Shown here: one piece after another, positions 24,620 to 36,184 of the stretch
Layout of the letters: each line of letters opens with the position of its first letter
Position numbering within the stretch: position 1 is the first letter of the stretch
Assembly: GCA_037179385.1 (NCBI GenBank)
Contig: CM074185.1
Span: forward strand, 49,665,000 to 49,728,999
Length of the DNA: 64,000 nt
Reading direction: 5' to 3'
Source of the DNA: Holothuria scabra
Taxonomy: Eukaryota > Echinodermata > Holothuroidea > Aspidochirotida > Holothuriidae
Translations under genes and position numbers: made by a program
The notes under the pieces: model-generated
What the model saw: the letters and a program-made list of their open reading frames with translations, nothing else
Told to the model about the DNA's origin: nothing
The model's database searches: none

Positions 24620-26514
24620 CCGCAATGTACTGATTTATCAATACAAAACAAACTGCGTTAAAACGGAGGGGAAAGGGCTCTTGACTGGTTTCACCGGTAA
24701 ATCAGATCAATCCACCGGGTTGAAAAGGGGTAAATATAAAGTAAGAAGACAGGGAGAAACGGGGTGAAAGAAAAAAAACAGGAAAGCGAAGGGAAAAGAT
24801 ATTTTTTTAGCTTCAGACACAAATACTTTTTACTTCTCCATCGGGCTTATAGCTGTCATTGAGTCTTCTTGACCGTATGCATGTCTATTTGTCAACTTTT
24901 AATATGCCTTTGTGGGAACTTTCCTAAGATACTTGCCCGGTGGGCTATACGACATTTAGCAGACTAAGTGTACTTAACCGAGTAACTTCTTACTTGTCCC
25001 AGACTGTGGGGCGTAGGATTTGTCGAAGCCTGCTTCAGATAAGAGAGAGCTGAGAAGTTTTGACCCTTTTCTTAAACCCGTGGAAGTTTTAAGTGTAATT
25101 TCGCATAAATCTCAGTCAGATTAAAGCGAAGAAAAGTTCTTCACAGTTGTTTTCAGCATTTCATATCGTTTTCTTCTGTAACAAAACATAGTTTAATACC
25201 GTATGTATGGCACTGATATCGTTCTTTAGAGAATCAGTGGTTATAGTCTCTCACTTTTCAAAACGAAAGATACTAAGCTAATTTTTGCAGGACTTGAATT
25301 TCGGACAAGGACGGGGAAAAATCGGCCAGCCTTTTCTGAGTCTTAAAAAAAGGTATAAAAAAGAAGGTCAATTACACTGAAACTTCTTACGAGTGCTCAA
25401 ATCCTTTTAAAAATGTCTGAGCGAAACATGATCGCTTCATGAAAAATCAAAACGATTGAAAAAATCGCGACTCAATCGGGCAGCTTATAAAACAACACTG
25501 AACGGCGGGTGGGGATCAGTTAGGTACCAAATATTTAATTTTCTTTTGTGATACAATGATGTATGCACTGAAGGTGGTGGGGCTCGTAGATCAGACACAT
25601 GAAAGGGGCGCGTGACGAAAGGTTAGGGGCGCATTACGTAGGGTTAGGGCAATTGATTCTCTTTGACCCTTTCACTTTCATATCTAGCATTTACCATTAA
25701 TTATTTAAAAAAAAAGTTTAAATACATAACCCGAGAGAAGAGAACAACAAAGAGAAGCGAAGACATTCCAAATCTAGCTTTATCGGTTTACTTTCAATTA
25801 TATTATTGTCGTTACAAGAAAAATTTAAGTGTGAAAAGAAATTTCGAGGGCCGGGAAGCGTCATTACAGCGGGGTGAGCATGGCTTATAATATTTGCTGG
25901 AATCTAATTACATGTCTTTTACATTGTCTATTTTCATAAAAATGCCAACCATACTTATTCGCATTAACTTTTAGCAATATGGCATTACCTTAAAGCAATA
26001 TAGGCCTACTGTCCAATGGTTTTTCTACACTCCCATTGATTTCTATATGCACGTAGGTCACATGTAACATCTGGGTATTCGAAATTCTCCCTATGAGAGT
26101 CCTGGCAATTTGAACGGTATAGCCTATGACTGTTACTACTGGGCTGGTTATTGTCAACGCTGAGGCAGGGTCAATCCGACTTAACAACTTAAAATCGGAA
26201 AGCTCATGTTCTCGTCTTCACTCTCTCTCCCTCAGTTTCCAAAAATTCTTTCATATACCCGTACAGATATCGCACCTGTAGTTCTTGTATAGAATTAATC
26301 CTCACCTTTACCACATTATTGTTGCAAAAACGCAAACTCACTTTTTTCAAAGCCGAGGATCGAAACAGGCACAACTGGTTCGGCAGAATGAAATATCGTC
26401 TTACAAGCCTTCAATTTTTTTAGAGAATGCCACTGGTCGTTTATCTGTCACATTCTCAGCATTGAGTACCTATAACTTTTCAAAAATATCTTGGGGAAGA
26501 AGAAATTTAGTGCT
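24620..26514. other. Non-coding DNA with one repeat fragment
   Basis: No gene seen. About 25290-25490 (ACGGGGAAAAATCGGCCAGCC, then GAGTCTTAAAA, then GCGACTCAATCGGGCAGCTTA) matches in order the left part of the element at 36185 (GAAAAATTCGGGCAGCC, GAGTCTTAAAA, GCGACACATTCGGGCAGCTTA), so it is a relic of that family. Confidence 0.5.
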
Positions 26515-26522
26515 ATCATTAC

Positions 26523-26708
26523 CAGAGTTGCAACGAGTCATGACTCGAGTCACAAACCTTCAAAAGGGAAATGACTCAAGGAATTGTGTTGTAACTTTGC
26601 CGTATAGAAATAGTGCAATGACTCGATTTACTGCTTCTGCTCGAGTCGCGTTAGTAAGTAGTAAATGCTCGACGCGAAGGCAAAATTGAGTGACTCGTTA
26701 CAACTCTG
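26523..26708. mobile_element. hAT MITE, 186 bp
   Basis: Ends CAGAGTTGCAACGAGTCA and TGACTCGTTACAACTCTG form an 18-bp inverted repeat with one mismatch. Flanking octamers ATCATTAC (26515-26522) and ATCATAAC (26709-26716) match at 7 of 8, the hAT-type duplication. The body is full of TGACTCG/CGAGTCA words on both strands, typical of subterminal transposase-binding repeats. It is non-coding. Confidence 0.8.
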
Positions 26709-26723
26709 ATCATAACCTCATTT

Positions 26724-26748
26724 AAAAAAAAAAAAAAAAAAAAAAAAA
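26724..26748. repeat. Poly-A run
   Basis: A run of about 25 A directly after the MITE duplication. It may be a retroposon tail or simple slippage; no upstream retroposon is visible. Confidence 0.8.
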
Positions 26749-27127
26749 CACTGCTAATTCAATATCTCATCGGAAGCAAACGTTCACACAAGTTCACACT
26801 TATATACAACTACAAATAAAAAATGTACTTATATTAACTAATGCATATTCAGCCTCATACATTATGCATGTTCATATACATATATACATACATATCCATA
26901 CATTACTTTCAGGTAGGCTTATATGAAGTATATACCGAGTCGGAAATTGCATGCCTCAGCGGTCCTACTAAACCACGCGCTGACACGCCTGGCTATGCCT
27001 AGTATACCAAGGCATGCGCTGACACGCGCAGCAGATAATAAACCTCACGCGACACGATATAGAGGGCGCTTCTTTCTTTTGCTAATCAGAGCCATATATT
27101 TAGAGAGTTTGGCCAACTAGCGAATTG

Positions 27128-27135
27128 TGACGTCA
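27128..27135. promoter_or_regulatory. CRE-like palindrome TGACGTCA
   Basis: A perfect CREB/ATF consensus octamer in the left spacer between the two inverted blocks of the 7.3-kb element. A consensus donor CAC|GTAAGT at 27377 lies downstream of a short frame. This could be a promoter and first exon; expression is not shown by sequence. Confidence 0.3.
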
Positions 27136-27606
27136 TACGTAAACACTGGGCGCCATTTTAGGTCCTAGAAAGCGGGTTACCGATTCCGCGAAATATGTAT
27201 GTAGAGCGTAGCGTTCGCGTTCACGAAGTCGACGAAGAACGCACATACTATTAACTGGTTTCATGTTATCTAATTTGGACATAATTACTACTAGTAGTAC
27301 ACAACGAACTATAAAGTGGTACGAAAAGCCTCTGTGTCCTGGTCGTATGAAGGAAAAGAACCATTCAGATGAACACGTAAGTGTTGGCAACTAACATGCT
27401 ACTGAATATGAGTTGATTTGCCTCTAAGTCTAAGTTCGTTACTCGTTAGGCCTAACTGTGGCATAGGCCTAGTGTAAGTGTAAGTGAGGTGGCCTAACGT
27501 TAATTCCGGCAATAAGCATTACCGGACCCATAACCATAACCCATTGACTAAACAGGTTCACTTGTGATGCTAGGTTTGTTTATAATGACTATTCCCCCAT
27601 AGTATT

Positions 27607-27917
27607 GTGACTGAAATGTTAAATGACCTAGGGTGGGATAGTCTCAAAAACAGGCATACTGCCAGCAGGCTAGCAATTTTTCACAAAGCCAGATTGGGCC
27701 TCCTAGCCTTGCCAATCAACAACCGGTCCGGCGGCCCTCCAGACATCACCATTCTAATAGCTTTGCAAATATATCAACCAATAAGGACTGCTACAAATAC
27801 AGTTTCTTTCCTCAGACCGTCAGAGACTGGAACCTACTCCCCCAGAACAGTACAGATCTCAAGGACCCCAAGCAGTTCAAGAGCGCAGCCTTGAGGATCC
27901 TCAGACGGGACGACTAA
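27607..27917 (+). pseudogene. LINE reverse transcriptase C-terminus (CR1/Jockey-like), broken
   Basis: The frame carries the carboxy-terminal pattern of CR1/Jockey-group LINE ORF2: LNDLGWDSLKNRHTASRLAI, then HKARLGLLALPIN, then YQPIRTATN. After a frame change near 27795 comes YSFFPQTVRDWNLLPQNS and finally KDPKQFKSAALRIL, ending at the TAA of RRDD. These are the known W-x-x-L...R..RL, SFFP.T...WN.LP landmarks after the RT domain. A 3' untranslated part with CCAGAT repeats follows to about 27995. It is a 5'-truncated copy, typical of LINE insertion, and dead. Confidence 0.8.
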
Positions 27918-28381
27918 GTACATGCGCACACTCAACCCTGCACGTTTGACTCCACCAGGAGTGTTGTGCAGTATTTTTCCAGATCCAGATCCAGACTTGA
28001 ATTGGAATCGTTGAAAGATTTTTTCCAATGTAAGGTCTAGCCTATCCAAGCAGATTGTCAGACTCAAAGTTCGGCCCAGTAGTAACCAAAATCATGACAT
28101 TGGCAGAATCTTGACTGCCACATGGACACCAGTCTTCATTTTGAACTTGGAAGCTATCCCAGCCTAGGTTTCTCCTAGAAGCCAAGCCTTCATTATAACA
28201 GTTTATGATGGATCACAGAGCTTAATTAGCAAGGAATTTTAAATCCTGACCCTGGACTTTGCCAAAATTTACTTTTGTATTTTGCATGGTAGCCTAGTTT
28301 TATAGGCCTTCATCAGTTACAACTTACAGTTAACAGGTATAGTCATAGTCTGAGATATGGGGTGCATTTCATGTCCCTTAC

Positions 28382-28697
28382 AGGCTCAGTTCTCTCACCC
28401 CAAACAGTGTACCAAATTACCAATTCTCCTAAACTTCTTCCTGAAGCCCCTCCCACAATTGTCTGAAATTCATCCTCATCCAGATACAATATCAGTTTAT
28501 TGCTTCAAGGTGAGTATAGAAAAACTCAATTGATATAATCAAAACACTCTCAGTAGGCCTACCGTTCATGCTGTGTAATGTAAGCTTTGGTACTCTGCAT
28601 TGTTTGAATTAGCTGTCAAACAAAGAGTTGAGCCAGTTAATAATTTCAGTACCCCTGTACCAAAATTCATGTAGTTTGGGGTGAAAGTTTGGGCCCT
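28382..28697. mobile_element. MITE with CAGTTCTCTCACCCCAAAC ends, 316 bp
   Basis: The left end AGGCTCAGTTCTCTCACCCC is matched inverted at the right by GGGGTGAAAGTTTGGGCCC. The right end is followed by TTAA and the left preceded by TTAC, consistent with a TTAA-type (piggyBac-like) target. A second member lies at 42684-43627, where the same internal phrases occur in the same order. It is non-coding. Confidence 0.65.
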
Positions 28698-29430
28698 TTA
28701 AGGGCCATGCCAAAGAGTAGAAAACCTACCAAGAAAGGTCAACTCATACCTGAGATATCAAAAGATTCTTTTGCATAAAATTCACCTTGGTATAAATTGT
28801 GCTAATTTTTTATCTTTAAGGGGATGGCTAAAGTAACATTGGTCTGTATAATTTGTCACTTTACAAATTGGCAGAATTTTTGTATCCTGCATGTTCCGTG
28901 GGTCCAATTGTACATTCTGTGTAAACAGGCTTCCAAAGTAAGACGGATGTGTCAGCTTTTACAGTTTTAGTTTCAAACAATAAACGAAACGAAACGTGAC
29001 AAAAAAGCAATGTGTATGCAGCCCTCAGTCATACTTCAGATAACTGCATTGTAGTGTACTTTTCACAGAGTGGGGTACTTCAGTATGTTGAGTAAACTGC
29101 TTGTTGAGTGGCATTTGATGCAAAGCTACTAGGGCCAAAATGAGAATTACATTAGGCTTAGCAAATTAACTCACCAATGCTGTAGGGGCTGTGCCTAGTG
29201 TACATGTAGAGTCTGTTTGAGACACTAGTGCTACGTATTTGTAATTCAATAGAAAAAATTGTAAATGCGGCATTGCTTGAACTTTTTTGATAACCACTTT
29301 AACTTTATACTCATACAGTAAGTACTGTGATCTATTTTATTTCTTATTTGACTGAAAAGATATGCATTTGTGTGAGATTTAGTTTTCAAAATCAAAGTAA
29401 GTTGTGACTCAATTGTAAAAATGCAAAATA

Positions 29431-29663
29431 CAGGCCTTGAATTTGGACGTGTGGGAGTGTGATCGAACACCATCACTCACCTTCAGTCACTGCCAGGAGT
29501 GTGATTTTTTGCACAACTACCCTGTAGCTGAAAAAAGGAGTTCATAGAAATCTACTAAAGTTTAATAATTTAACAGCCCACCTACCACCCGCCATAATTT
29601 TCTGAGGAGTGTGATACTGTGATAATTTGTAGCACACCAGGAGAATGTAAAACTCAAGGCCTG
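29431..29663. mobile_element. Small hAT-like MITE, 233 bp
   Basis: Inverted ends CAGGCCTTGA and TCAAGGCCTG, with repeated GGAGTGTGAT words inside. CAGG..TTGA ends are common in hAT-type elements. No matching 8-bp duplication is visible, so the call is moderate. Confidence 0.5.
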
Positions 29664-30494
29664 AAGACATGGTACATCAAAATAGGATGTGAATTGTGTA
29701 CTGCATGTCATTTTTGACTATTGTATAATTACCCATACAGTGGCCTCATGGAATCCGTGTGGCATTTTAGATACAGCCCTTTTCCTACACCACTTCCGTT
29801 CTTTACACTACAGATTATGGAATTGCAAGGAACCAGGTCTTGACTGATGTTTCTCTGAAGTTAGTTGGTTCGATTTCAACTGGTAAAAGATTTTCTTGGA
29901 CAACTCTTGGATTTAGAATTTAGGTTAGTACCTTGAATCTCATCACTGTCTTCTGAAGTCGTTCATTGCCCAGCACTTTTTAGGTTATATTTTTAGTAGT
30001 TTTAAATTTAATAATTTTTGTTACTACAGGTCAATTTTAGTGTTTTCCTTCTGGGCCAGTCTAGCATGTGCAGTACTTCTGTACATATGAGTCAAAGTGT
30101 TCTTGACAAGTCAGTCCATGTAGTCTCAAGTACTGTGGGAAAGGAAGGAGTGGTCAGATAATGTAGTGTGTTGTTAGGCATTCATTCCAAAACCATTGGA
30201 ATGAATGTCAGAGACAAAATTTTTACATTAAAAAGTCATGCTCAGGAGAAAATTTTTTTTGCCTCAACTTGAATGCTTTTCAAAGCCAAAAATCTCTCAT
30301 GATGATGTTTATGAAAGCAAAGGGGTCCACCCCTCCCCTTCTGCGGTATAAAGGTGGTTGTGAGGATTTGTAATAACTGCATAATATGAACTGCTTGTCA
30401 AGAGACTTTTTGACTACCCAGGCTAAAGCCTTACAACTACACTGCTTACAGACCCAATTTGACTTTTCACTTTTTGTGTTTTCTTTTTTTTTCA
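29664..30494. other. Non-coding interior of the 7.3-kb element
   Basis: Nothing recognisable. A minus-strand frame of 180 aa (30280-30822) reaches into this stretch but shows no domain and overlaps the exon-like segment; I do not call it. Confidence 0.4.
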
Positions 30495-30904
30495 GATTAT
30501 GAAGAATTTGAATGGAAGAGCCCAGTGAAGTGTTTAAAAGTAGCTTTCTGTAAAACTGTGACAGGAGCAGGAATGTTTTGGATGAAATATGCACACAAAG
30601 AAAAAAATAATAAAAAGAGCCTAAAATTCCAGTTCCTCTATTATGAAGAATGAAATGTTGTAGACTGTTTTTTACATGGAATCCATGGGTCTCTATGGAA
30701 GAAAAGGAGTCTTGCATGAGTGATGTGGCTATCAAAAATTTATTGTGTCCATCATGGCTGTTCCACCAATATTTCCCAGGTTTGACAAAGACTGAACTTT
30801 GCAAGATGATGTTACCTTTCACTATGTCTGGAGGAATAGTGAACTACTGCTTCCAGTTCATCATAATTCAGGCTGTTTTGTATTGTAATAAATTTTTATT
30901 TTGA
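30495..30904 (+). pseudogene. Exon-like segment with acceptor, stop and polyA signal
   Basis: A textbook acceptor (long T-rich tract ending TTTTTTTTCAG at about 30484-30494) leads into a frame starting after a split Asp codon: DYEEFEWKSPVKCLK, ending FLYYEE and a stop at about 30653. AATAAA follows at about 30887. This is the pattern of a terminal exon. The roughly 52-residue end matches no family I know and no matching upstream exon was found: the donor at 27377 does not give a continuous frame in any phase. It may be a remnant of a captured gene, a decayed transposase tail, or chance. Confidence 0.25.
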
Positions 30905-33029
30905 CATTGTTGTCAAATTTTAAGAAAGAACCTTTCATTTGAAATTTGGAGATGGTTTATATTGCTGCTTTCACTCATATTTTGAAGCCCCATCACAATC
31001 TAGGACATGCTGTATTCTATATAAGCCACTAAGGACACAATGTAACACAGGTACTTCATGATTTGCACTGGATGTCATTTTCAATCCTGTAACTATTTTA
31101 CTGAAATTTCATTGTCCATGAGATGACTGTCACAAGTTGGATTCTTTAACCAGGAAGGAAGAGGCAAAAATTTTGTTGAAATCAGTGTGAAACAATCAGC
31201 AGAGTAATCCTTTATGGTTTTCCTCAAAGTAGTGTTAAAATTTTAGTCATGAGGATTTGACATGCATGAAATACAAGATATATGGCAATTAATGAAGACA
31301 ACCTTTTGGTACATATTCGTGTTCAAGATACTGTAACTCATCTATAACCACTTAAGTAGCGTGTCACAGTATTGTAAGGTGTGACGGAGGAATATGGTGA
31401 ATTTCCTTTAGAGTAACATTGGTATGGATCTGCAGGGTTCTAGCCTGGCCTTTCAAACTGGGTGCTGCAGCCAGTTTGAATCTACTTTTTCTTAGTCAAC
31501 ACCCAGTTTGAAATTTCACACCTAGTTTGAATCACTGCCCAGTTTGAATTTCATCATACTCTAAACACGGGCTGCACTGCACAGTATCAGACACATAAAC
31601 ATTCAACTGAATGATTATACCGATATTGGAAATAACCAAAATATGATACTGTATTGCTAACAATAGACCATGGAAATGATAGGCTTGTTTTTTTTTTTTA
31701 CATATGGATAGTTTTCAAGAACTATTAGTTCAAAGGGATGATTGGAGGAAACAACTTCTTGTTCCAGCACCTGAAATTACCATTTAATTGATTCTTCATC
31801 AGAATATGAAGACATTGAAACATCATTCTTACCAGAGTTGAATAAGAATTTCTTAATTTTGGGAAATTGGGGGTAAAAAAATCCCATGATTACATGGAAT
31901 TACAAGCAAAATTGACTTTCTACACCATAATTGATTACAGTTTGAAATGACGGATCATCTTCAATTTGTCATTAAAAACTGATTGTATAATTTGTCCCCT
32001 TACTGGCATACTAATGAATGGCAAATTGGCACAAATGTGAAAATTTGGCAATTTTGACATAGTGACAAAATGCAATTTTTGCCCAGATCTGTTTATCTAA
32101 GCATTAAAAATTGGAACGAATTTGTAATGCATGTTATTTGTACAATTCAAAATATAATAATGATGGATAAGGCAAAAACCCTTCAATTAAGACAATATTC
32201 GTCATAAAATGGAAAATAGATTCCTGAAATTGAGGTTTTTACAACTCATCAGTACACCAAAAAGGGGACAATTTCTGAGGAAGACTTTCTTTTAAAACCA
32301 ATTCTTACTATCCATTCATGTCGAAAATATCAATTTTAACACTGAATATGAGGACTTGTAACTTCAACTGCTGAGTTTACATGGTGTTTTCCCTGTTCTG
32401 GTGCATCTTGGTGGTTCAGTCAGCTCATGTTGTGATGTTTCTGTACCATGTGTTTAAATCAAGTACAAGTGAGTGCAGATTCTGAATAGTCACTAACACT
32501 CTGCCTGTAGTTTTCAGTTTCAGTTTTTTTTCAGTACTTGATCAAAACTCTGGTTCAGTCTTCAGCAATTTCAAGCCATTTCACATCAAGATTTGAGAAA
32601 GGGATGTTATCTGGAACTGGAATGCTCAAGTTACAGTACTTTCAGCTTTTACAGTTGGATGAAACTTACCTATATGTATGTCATGTCATGTTACCAGAGG
32701 TAGGCCTACACTAGTTGTACAGGGGTGGCTTAGCCCCTCCTAACTTTCCCTGCCTAGTCCTTCAAATTTGGCTAGACTTACAGTAGTAACTTAATCTGAG
32801 GTGAATAGGCCTACTCTAGTATGATCACAGAATGTATCAGGTTCAAGCCCCCATCACAAATTATATCTGTAATACTCCTTTTAGGCAGTTTTCGAACTTG
32901 CGCCCAGGTCAAGAGGTGAACCATTAATACTTTTTCATCTTGCATAGGTAGGTCAGGCAAGATAAGTAGGCTTAGCCTAGTGACAACTTTCATTTTGCAT
33001 GGGCCCTACAGTACTTCTACTTATTACCA
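30905..33029. other. Non-coding interior, with CCCAGTTTGAA cluster
   Basis: At about 31455-31555 the phrase (C)CCAGTTTGAA occurs four to five times at irregular spacing. A minus-strand frame at 32811-32993 has no domain. Otherwise I see nothing. Confidence 0.45.
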
Positions 33030-33215
33030 TAGACCTTATGCCAATTAAATAGAGGGCACTTCAAAACTGCAATCTGGGAAGGATTATTCCATGTATGGGA
33101 TCACAGAAGTGAATCGTCACCATGGAGAAGGCCAATTTTCACGATGCTGATTTGGAACTGTGTTGGAATAATCCTTCGCAGAGTGCAATATTACAGCTAA
33201 CTGTCATAAGGTCTA
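33030..33215. mobile_element. MITE flanked by TA, 186 bp
   Basis: Inverted ends TAGACCTTATG...GAAGGATTATTCCA and TGGAATAATCCTTCGC...CATAAGGTCTA (imperfect over about 60 bp). Both ends carry TA, as in Tc1/mariner-type insertions. It is non-coding. Confidence 0.6.
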
Positions 33216-33589
33216 GCCTTTTAGCATTTGTGACAGCTGGGGATTCATACTAGCCAAGGCTAGTCAAGGCCCGATTCTTTAAGGGACTGCCAGCTCTGTT
33301 ATTGTGCAGTGACCACATGGGATTGAGCAGTGTTCAGTCTGACTGATGGATCCATGTGATAACTGTAGCTACGCTGTTGCTTAAATTAAATTTGTTTATG
33401 TTACCATTAACATGAGAAGAAGAGAACAGTTTTAGATAGGACTTGGTTAGTCCCATGCATGATCACTTTATGTTTAACTGCTGGCCAAATGTAAGCTACA
33501 CAACAATACCAAACAGATGCCAAGATAAATTCTGGAAAACACTTAGGCCTAAGGTTAGGCCCAAGTTACTCTTTGCTACTTTAGCCCAG

Positions 33590-33840
33590 TGTTGGTCTAG
33601 GCCTAGGCCTATGCCTATGCTGAATAGCCCTTACTGATGAACATGACAAAACAATAACACTGACGAGACTACACTAGCAAGTACATTTACGTTTAATTGG
33701 GGTTCAGAGTCAGAGTTACAACCAATATATTAGCCTAGGCCTAGCCTAACTCAGACAGTAATACTATTACTAACGTTGGTAGGCCTAACGAGTAACGTTA
33801 GTACGCTAACGTTAGGCCTAACGTTACGCTAGTTTTGTTA
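33590..33840. repeat. TAGGCCTA-rich palindromic cluster
   Basis: Many overlapping GGCCTA, TAGGCC and AACGTTA words. A perfect 20-bp palindrome TAACGTTAGGCCTAACGTTA lies at 33807-33826, preceded by a partial copy (GTAACGTTAG). TAGGCCTA-type words occur throughout the window. Confidence 0.7.
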
Positions 33841-34420
33841 GAAGGGCTAAAGAGTTCATGTCATTTTTACTAAATAAAAAGCATAAGGCACATTGCCCAA
33901 GAGATCATAATTCAAGCACGATAACTTTCGCAGGTGGGACATAAACCTTGCACCGAGTCCAGGTTACATTTCATCCAAAAAACCGATCAAAATGCAAGCG
34001 ATGGGCACAACAAGCAAATCGCCTGAGCCTAATGTTAAGGTCTAGTGTGTTAGCTATGTGTCAAGTACTATGTAACCTAACATAGCACTGGTGCCTTCCA
34101 GGTAGTAAATTTATTTTATTGTCCTTTTTGCACCAGAAAACAAGCTTCTGCTACATTTCTTTCACAAAAAATTCTGGTACACATAATACACGCGAGTTTC
34201 CACAGGTGATACTAAAACCTCCTCCACCAAATCGACGAATTTTGAGTAATAAAGCCTATTTTCTGTTTCTGCTGTAACAATTACTTCGTTTGTGCGTTGT
34301 TCGCCGATGACTGCTTTTCTAGGACCTAAAATGGCGCCATGTGGAGGTGTGTCGGCATTGACCAATCAAAATCGGTCCCGCATTGGCCAAACTCTCTAAA
34401 TATATGGCTCTGTTGCTAAT

Positions 34421-36176
34421 GCCAATAGGAACCATATTAAGGGAACAAGCTATCAACAGCATGGAAACCTCCTAAAAGATGATCACGTAAAAAGATGATC
34501 ACGTATCAAAGAACATGTACTTGCATACGAGAACACTTTGGAAGTTCATTGTGTACAATCTGAAAAAAGTCTGTAATATTTAATTTTTTTATTACATGTA
34601 CAGAAGAAGAAATAAAGAAATACAAGAATGATACATGAGCAATTTCTGTCAATGAATTGACAGCACTTTTTACTTCGTTTGTTTTTCATTTTATGTTCTA
34701 TAAATTTACAAACAAAGCAAAGGACAATAATCGCGAATATAAAGCTGCTGTTAATTTAATACTTTATTAGTTATCTCTGATCGAAATGCATTTTTATGTT
34801 AACGAAAAAGTTATTTAATGATGCGGACATTAATTCGAATGAACGCTGATTCGATCAGTGGCGTGTGCAGGATTTCGAAAGTGGGGGCACAACCTGTGAT
34901 TCCCCCGACTGGCATGGATTTCGATGACCCTTTTTTTATTTTATTTTATTTTTTTTTTTATTTTGTTGCTTTTCTGCATTTCAGTTCTTGGCGACCCACT
35001 CGTCGGCATACTTGTGCTATTCGAATTTTCGATTACCTTTCTTTTTTATTATTTTGCTTTGACAACTCTTTTTTCTGCCACTTGGGTTGGTGTGTGGTTA
35101 AGGTTTGAAAGCTCGGTGTGTCTCTCCAAACTTTTCCTCTTCCTCGAACCCGTAAATCCCCTGACCCCTACAGTGGGTGATTTCCTCCGACTGACTTCGG
35201 AGGTGGGGTGGCCTGTGCCCTGCCCCCCCCCCCCTTTAAATACGGTACTGCATCTATTTGCATTAATTTTAAAGCTGACATACATTCAATTTGTTGTGTT
35301 CATATATTCGAATTAAAATTAAGGTACGGATGCCTGTATTCGAATTAATGATGACATATATTGAGCCAATGTTCTATTCAACAATCCATACACATCCGAT
35401 AATTCTCTTTCGACTGGTTATTTGATGAGTATGGACCACAGATATCATCGGGGTATTATTTGCAGCCTGCGTTGAATGAAAAAAGCAGCCTTTGCCAAAA
35501 AGCCCCAAACTTATCATGTCACTCGGATACTAGATCAATTAATAAATTAATTGAGATGTGACACGGCAAATCATGAAAATCATGTTAGAGAGTTCCGAAA
35601 AAAGGGTAAACGGAAAGAGAACTCAAAATAAATGCCTCTTTACAGAAATGAGCGTGACTGTCGGAAAAAAAAGGTTTAAATATCGGGTGTAGGTAGGCCT
35701 TAACCGTAATTAGTTGATGACCGACGATATTGCACAAGATAAGTCTTAACGTATGGCATATTGCGTGAGTAAAAATTTAAAACTAACGGTGGTGTGGATT
35801 CCTTTCTTTTCATGGACGATAGTTGTGAAATACATTATGTCCGAACTATATATTGGTCCTGGTCATTACGCCGAATGACACTTCCTTTTAGTTTGGCACT
35901 TACTACTCCCTGGCGGAACCAACCAGATTTCTATACTTAGAACTTAAAACGCTGCTAATGGAATATTTAGTATATACCGATTGTGTGAAAGTATAGTACA
36001 GGGTAGTACAGGGAAAGAGCAGCCCCACAACTCCTTTCCAGTTGTGGGGCCCACTGCCGTAGTCAGTCTGGAGAAAATTACTCAGTTGAGGGATTTACGG
36101 GTTAAGGGAAGAGGAAACGAAGTGAAATACCGTCTTGATATCAAATTTCGCAAAATCTAAAACTTAACAAGTCTAA
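34421..36176. other. Non-coding DNA with repeat and a possible element end
   Basis: Starts with a short tandem duplication (AAAAGATGATCACGTA twice, about 34475-34506). A diverged repeat at about 34540-34800 is shared with 40365-41480. At 34857 CAGTGGCGTGTGCAGGATTT looks like a hAT left end without a found partner. 34924-35316 is T-rich low-complexity sequence. Confidence 0.5.
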
Positions 36177-36184
36177 GTAATTAT

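Larger units (their letters stand above)
27087..34412. mobile_element. Large TIR element with perfect 8-bp duplication, 7.3 kb
   Basis: The ends are a perfect 30-bp inverted repeat beginning CAGAGCCATATATTTAGAGA (27087-27116 and 34383-34412). A second perfect 23-bp inverted block, starting GGCGCCATTTTAGG, lies inside each end (27149-27171 and 34316-34338), separated from the terminus by unrelated spacers of 32 and 44 bp. Perfect direct repeats TTGCTAAT flank it (27079-27086, 34413-34420). Eight-base duplications fit hAT or P-type transposons. The interior has no frame above 180 aa and no recognised transposase. It holds a LINE 3' end, MITEs and an exon-like segment, so it is probably non-autonomous or a decayed cargo-bearing element. 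Confidence 0.8.

Noticed and set aside
26285..26689. 134-aa plus-strand frame
   Set aside because: Runs through the hAT MITE at 26523-26708; the back half is MITE sequence, so it is not a gene.
30280..30822. 180-aa minus-strand open frame
   Set aside because: No domain, low-complexity composition, no splice or polyA context on that strand, and it overlaps a better plus-strand exon pattern.
34924..35316. 130-aa hydrophobic frame resembling a membrane protein
   Set aside because: Phe/Leu richness comes from a T-rich low-complexity tract; no start context or domain.
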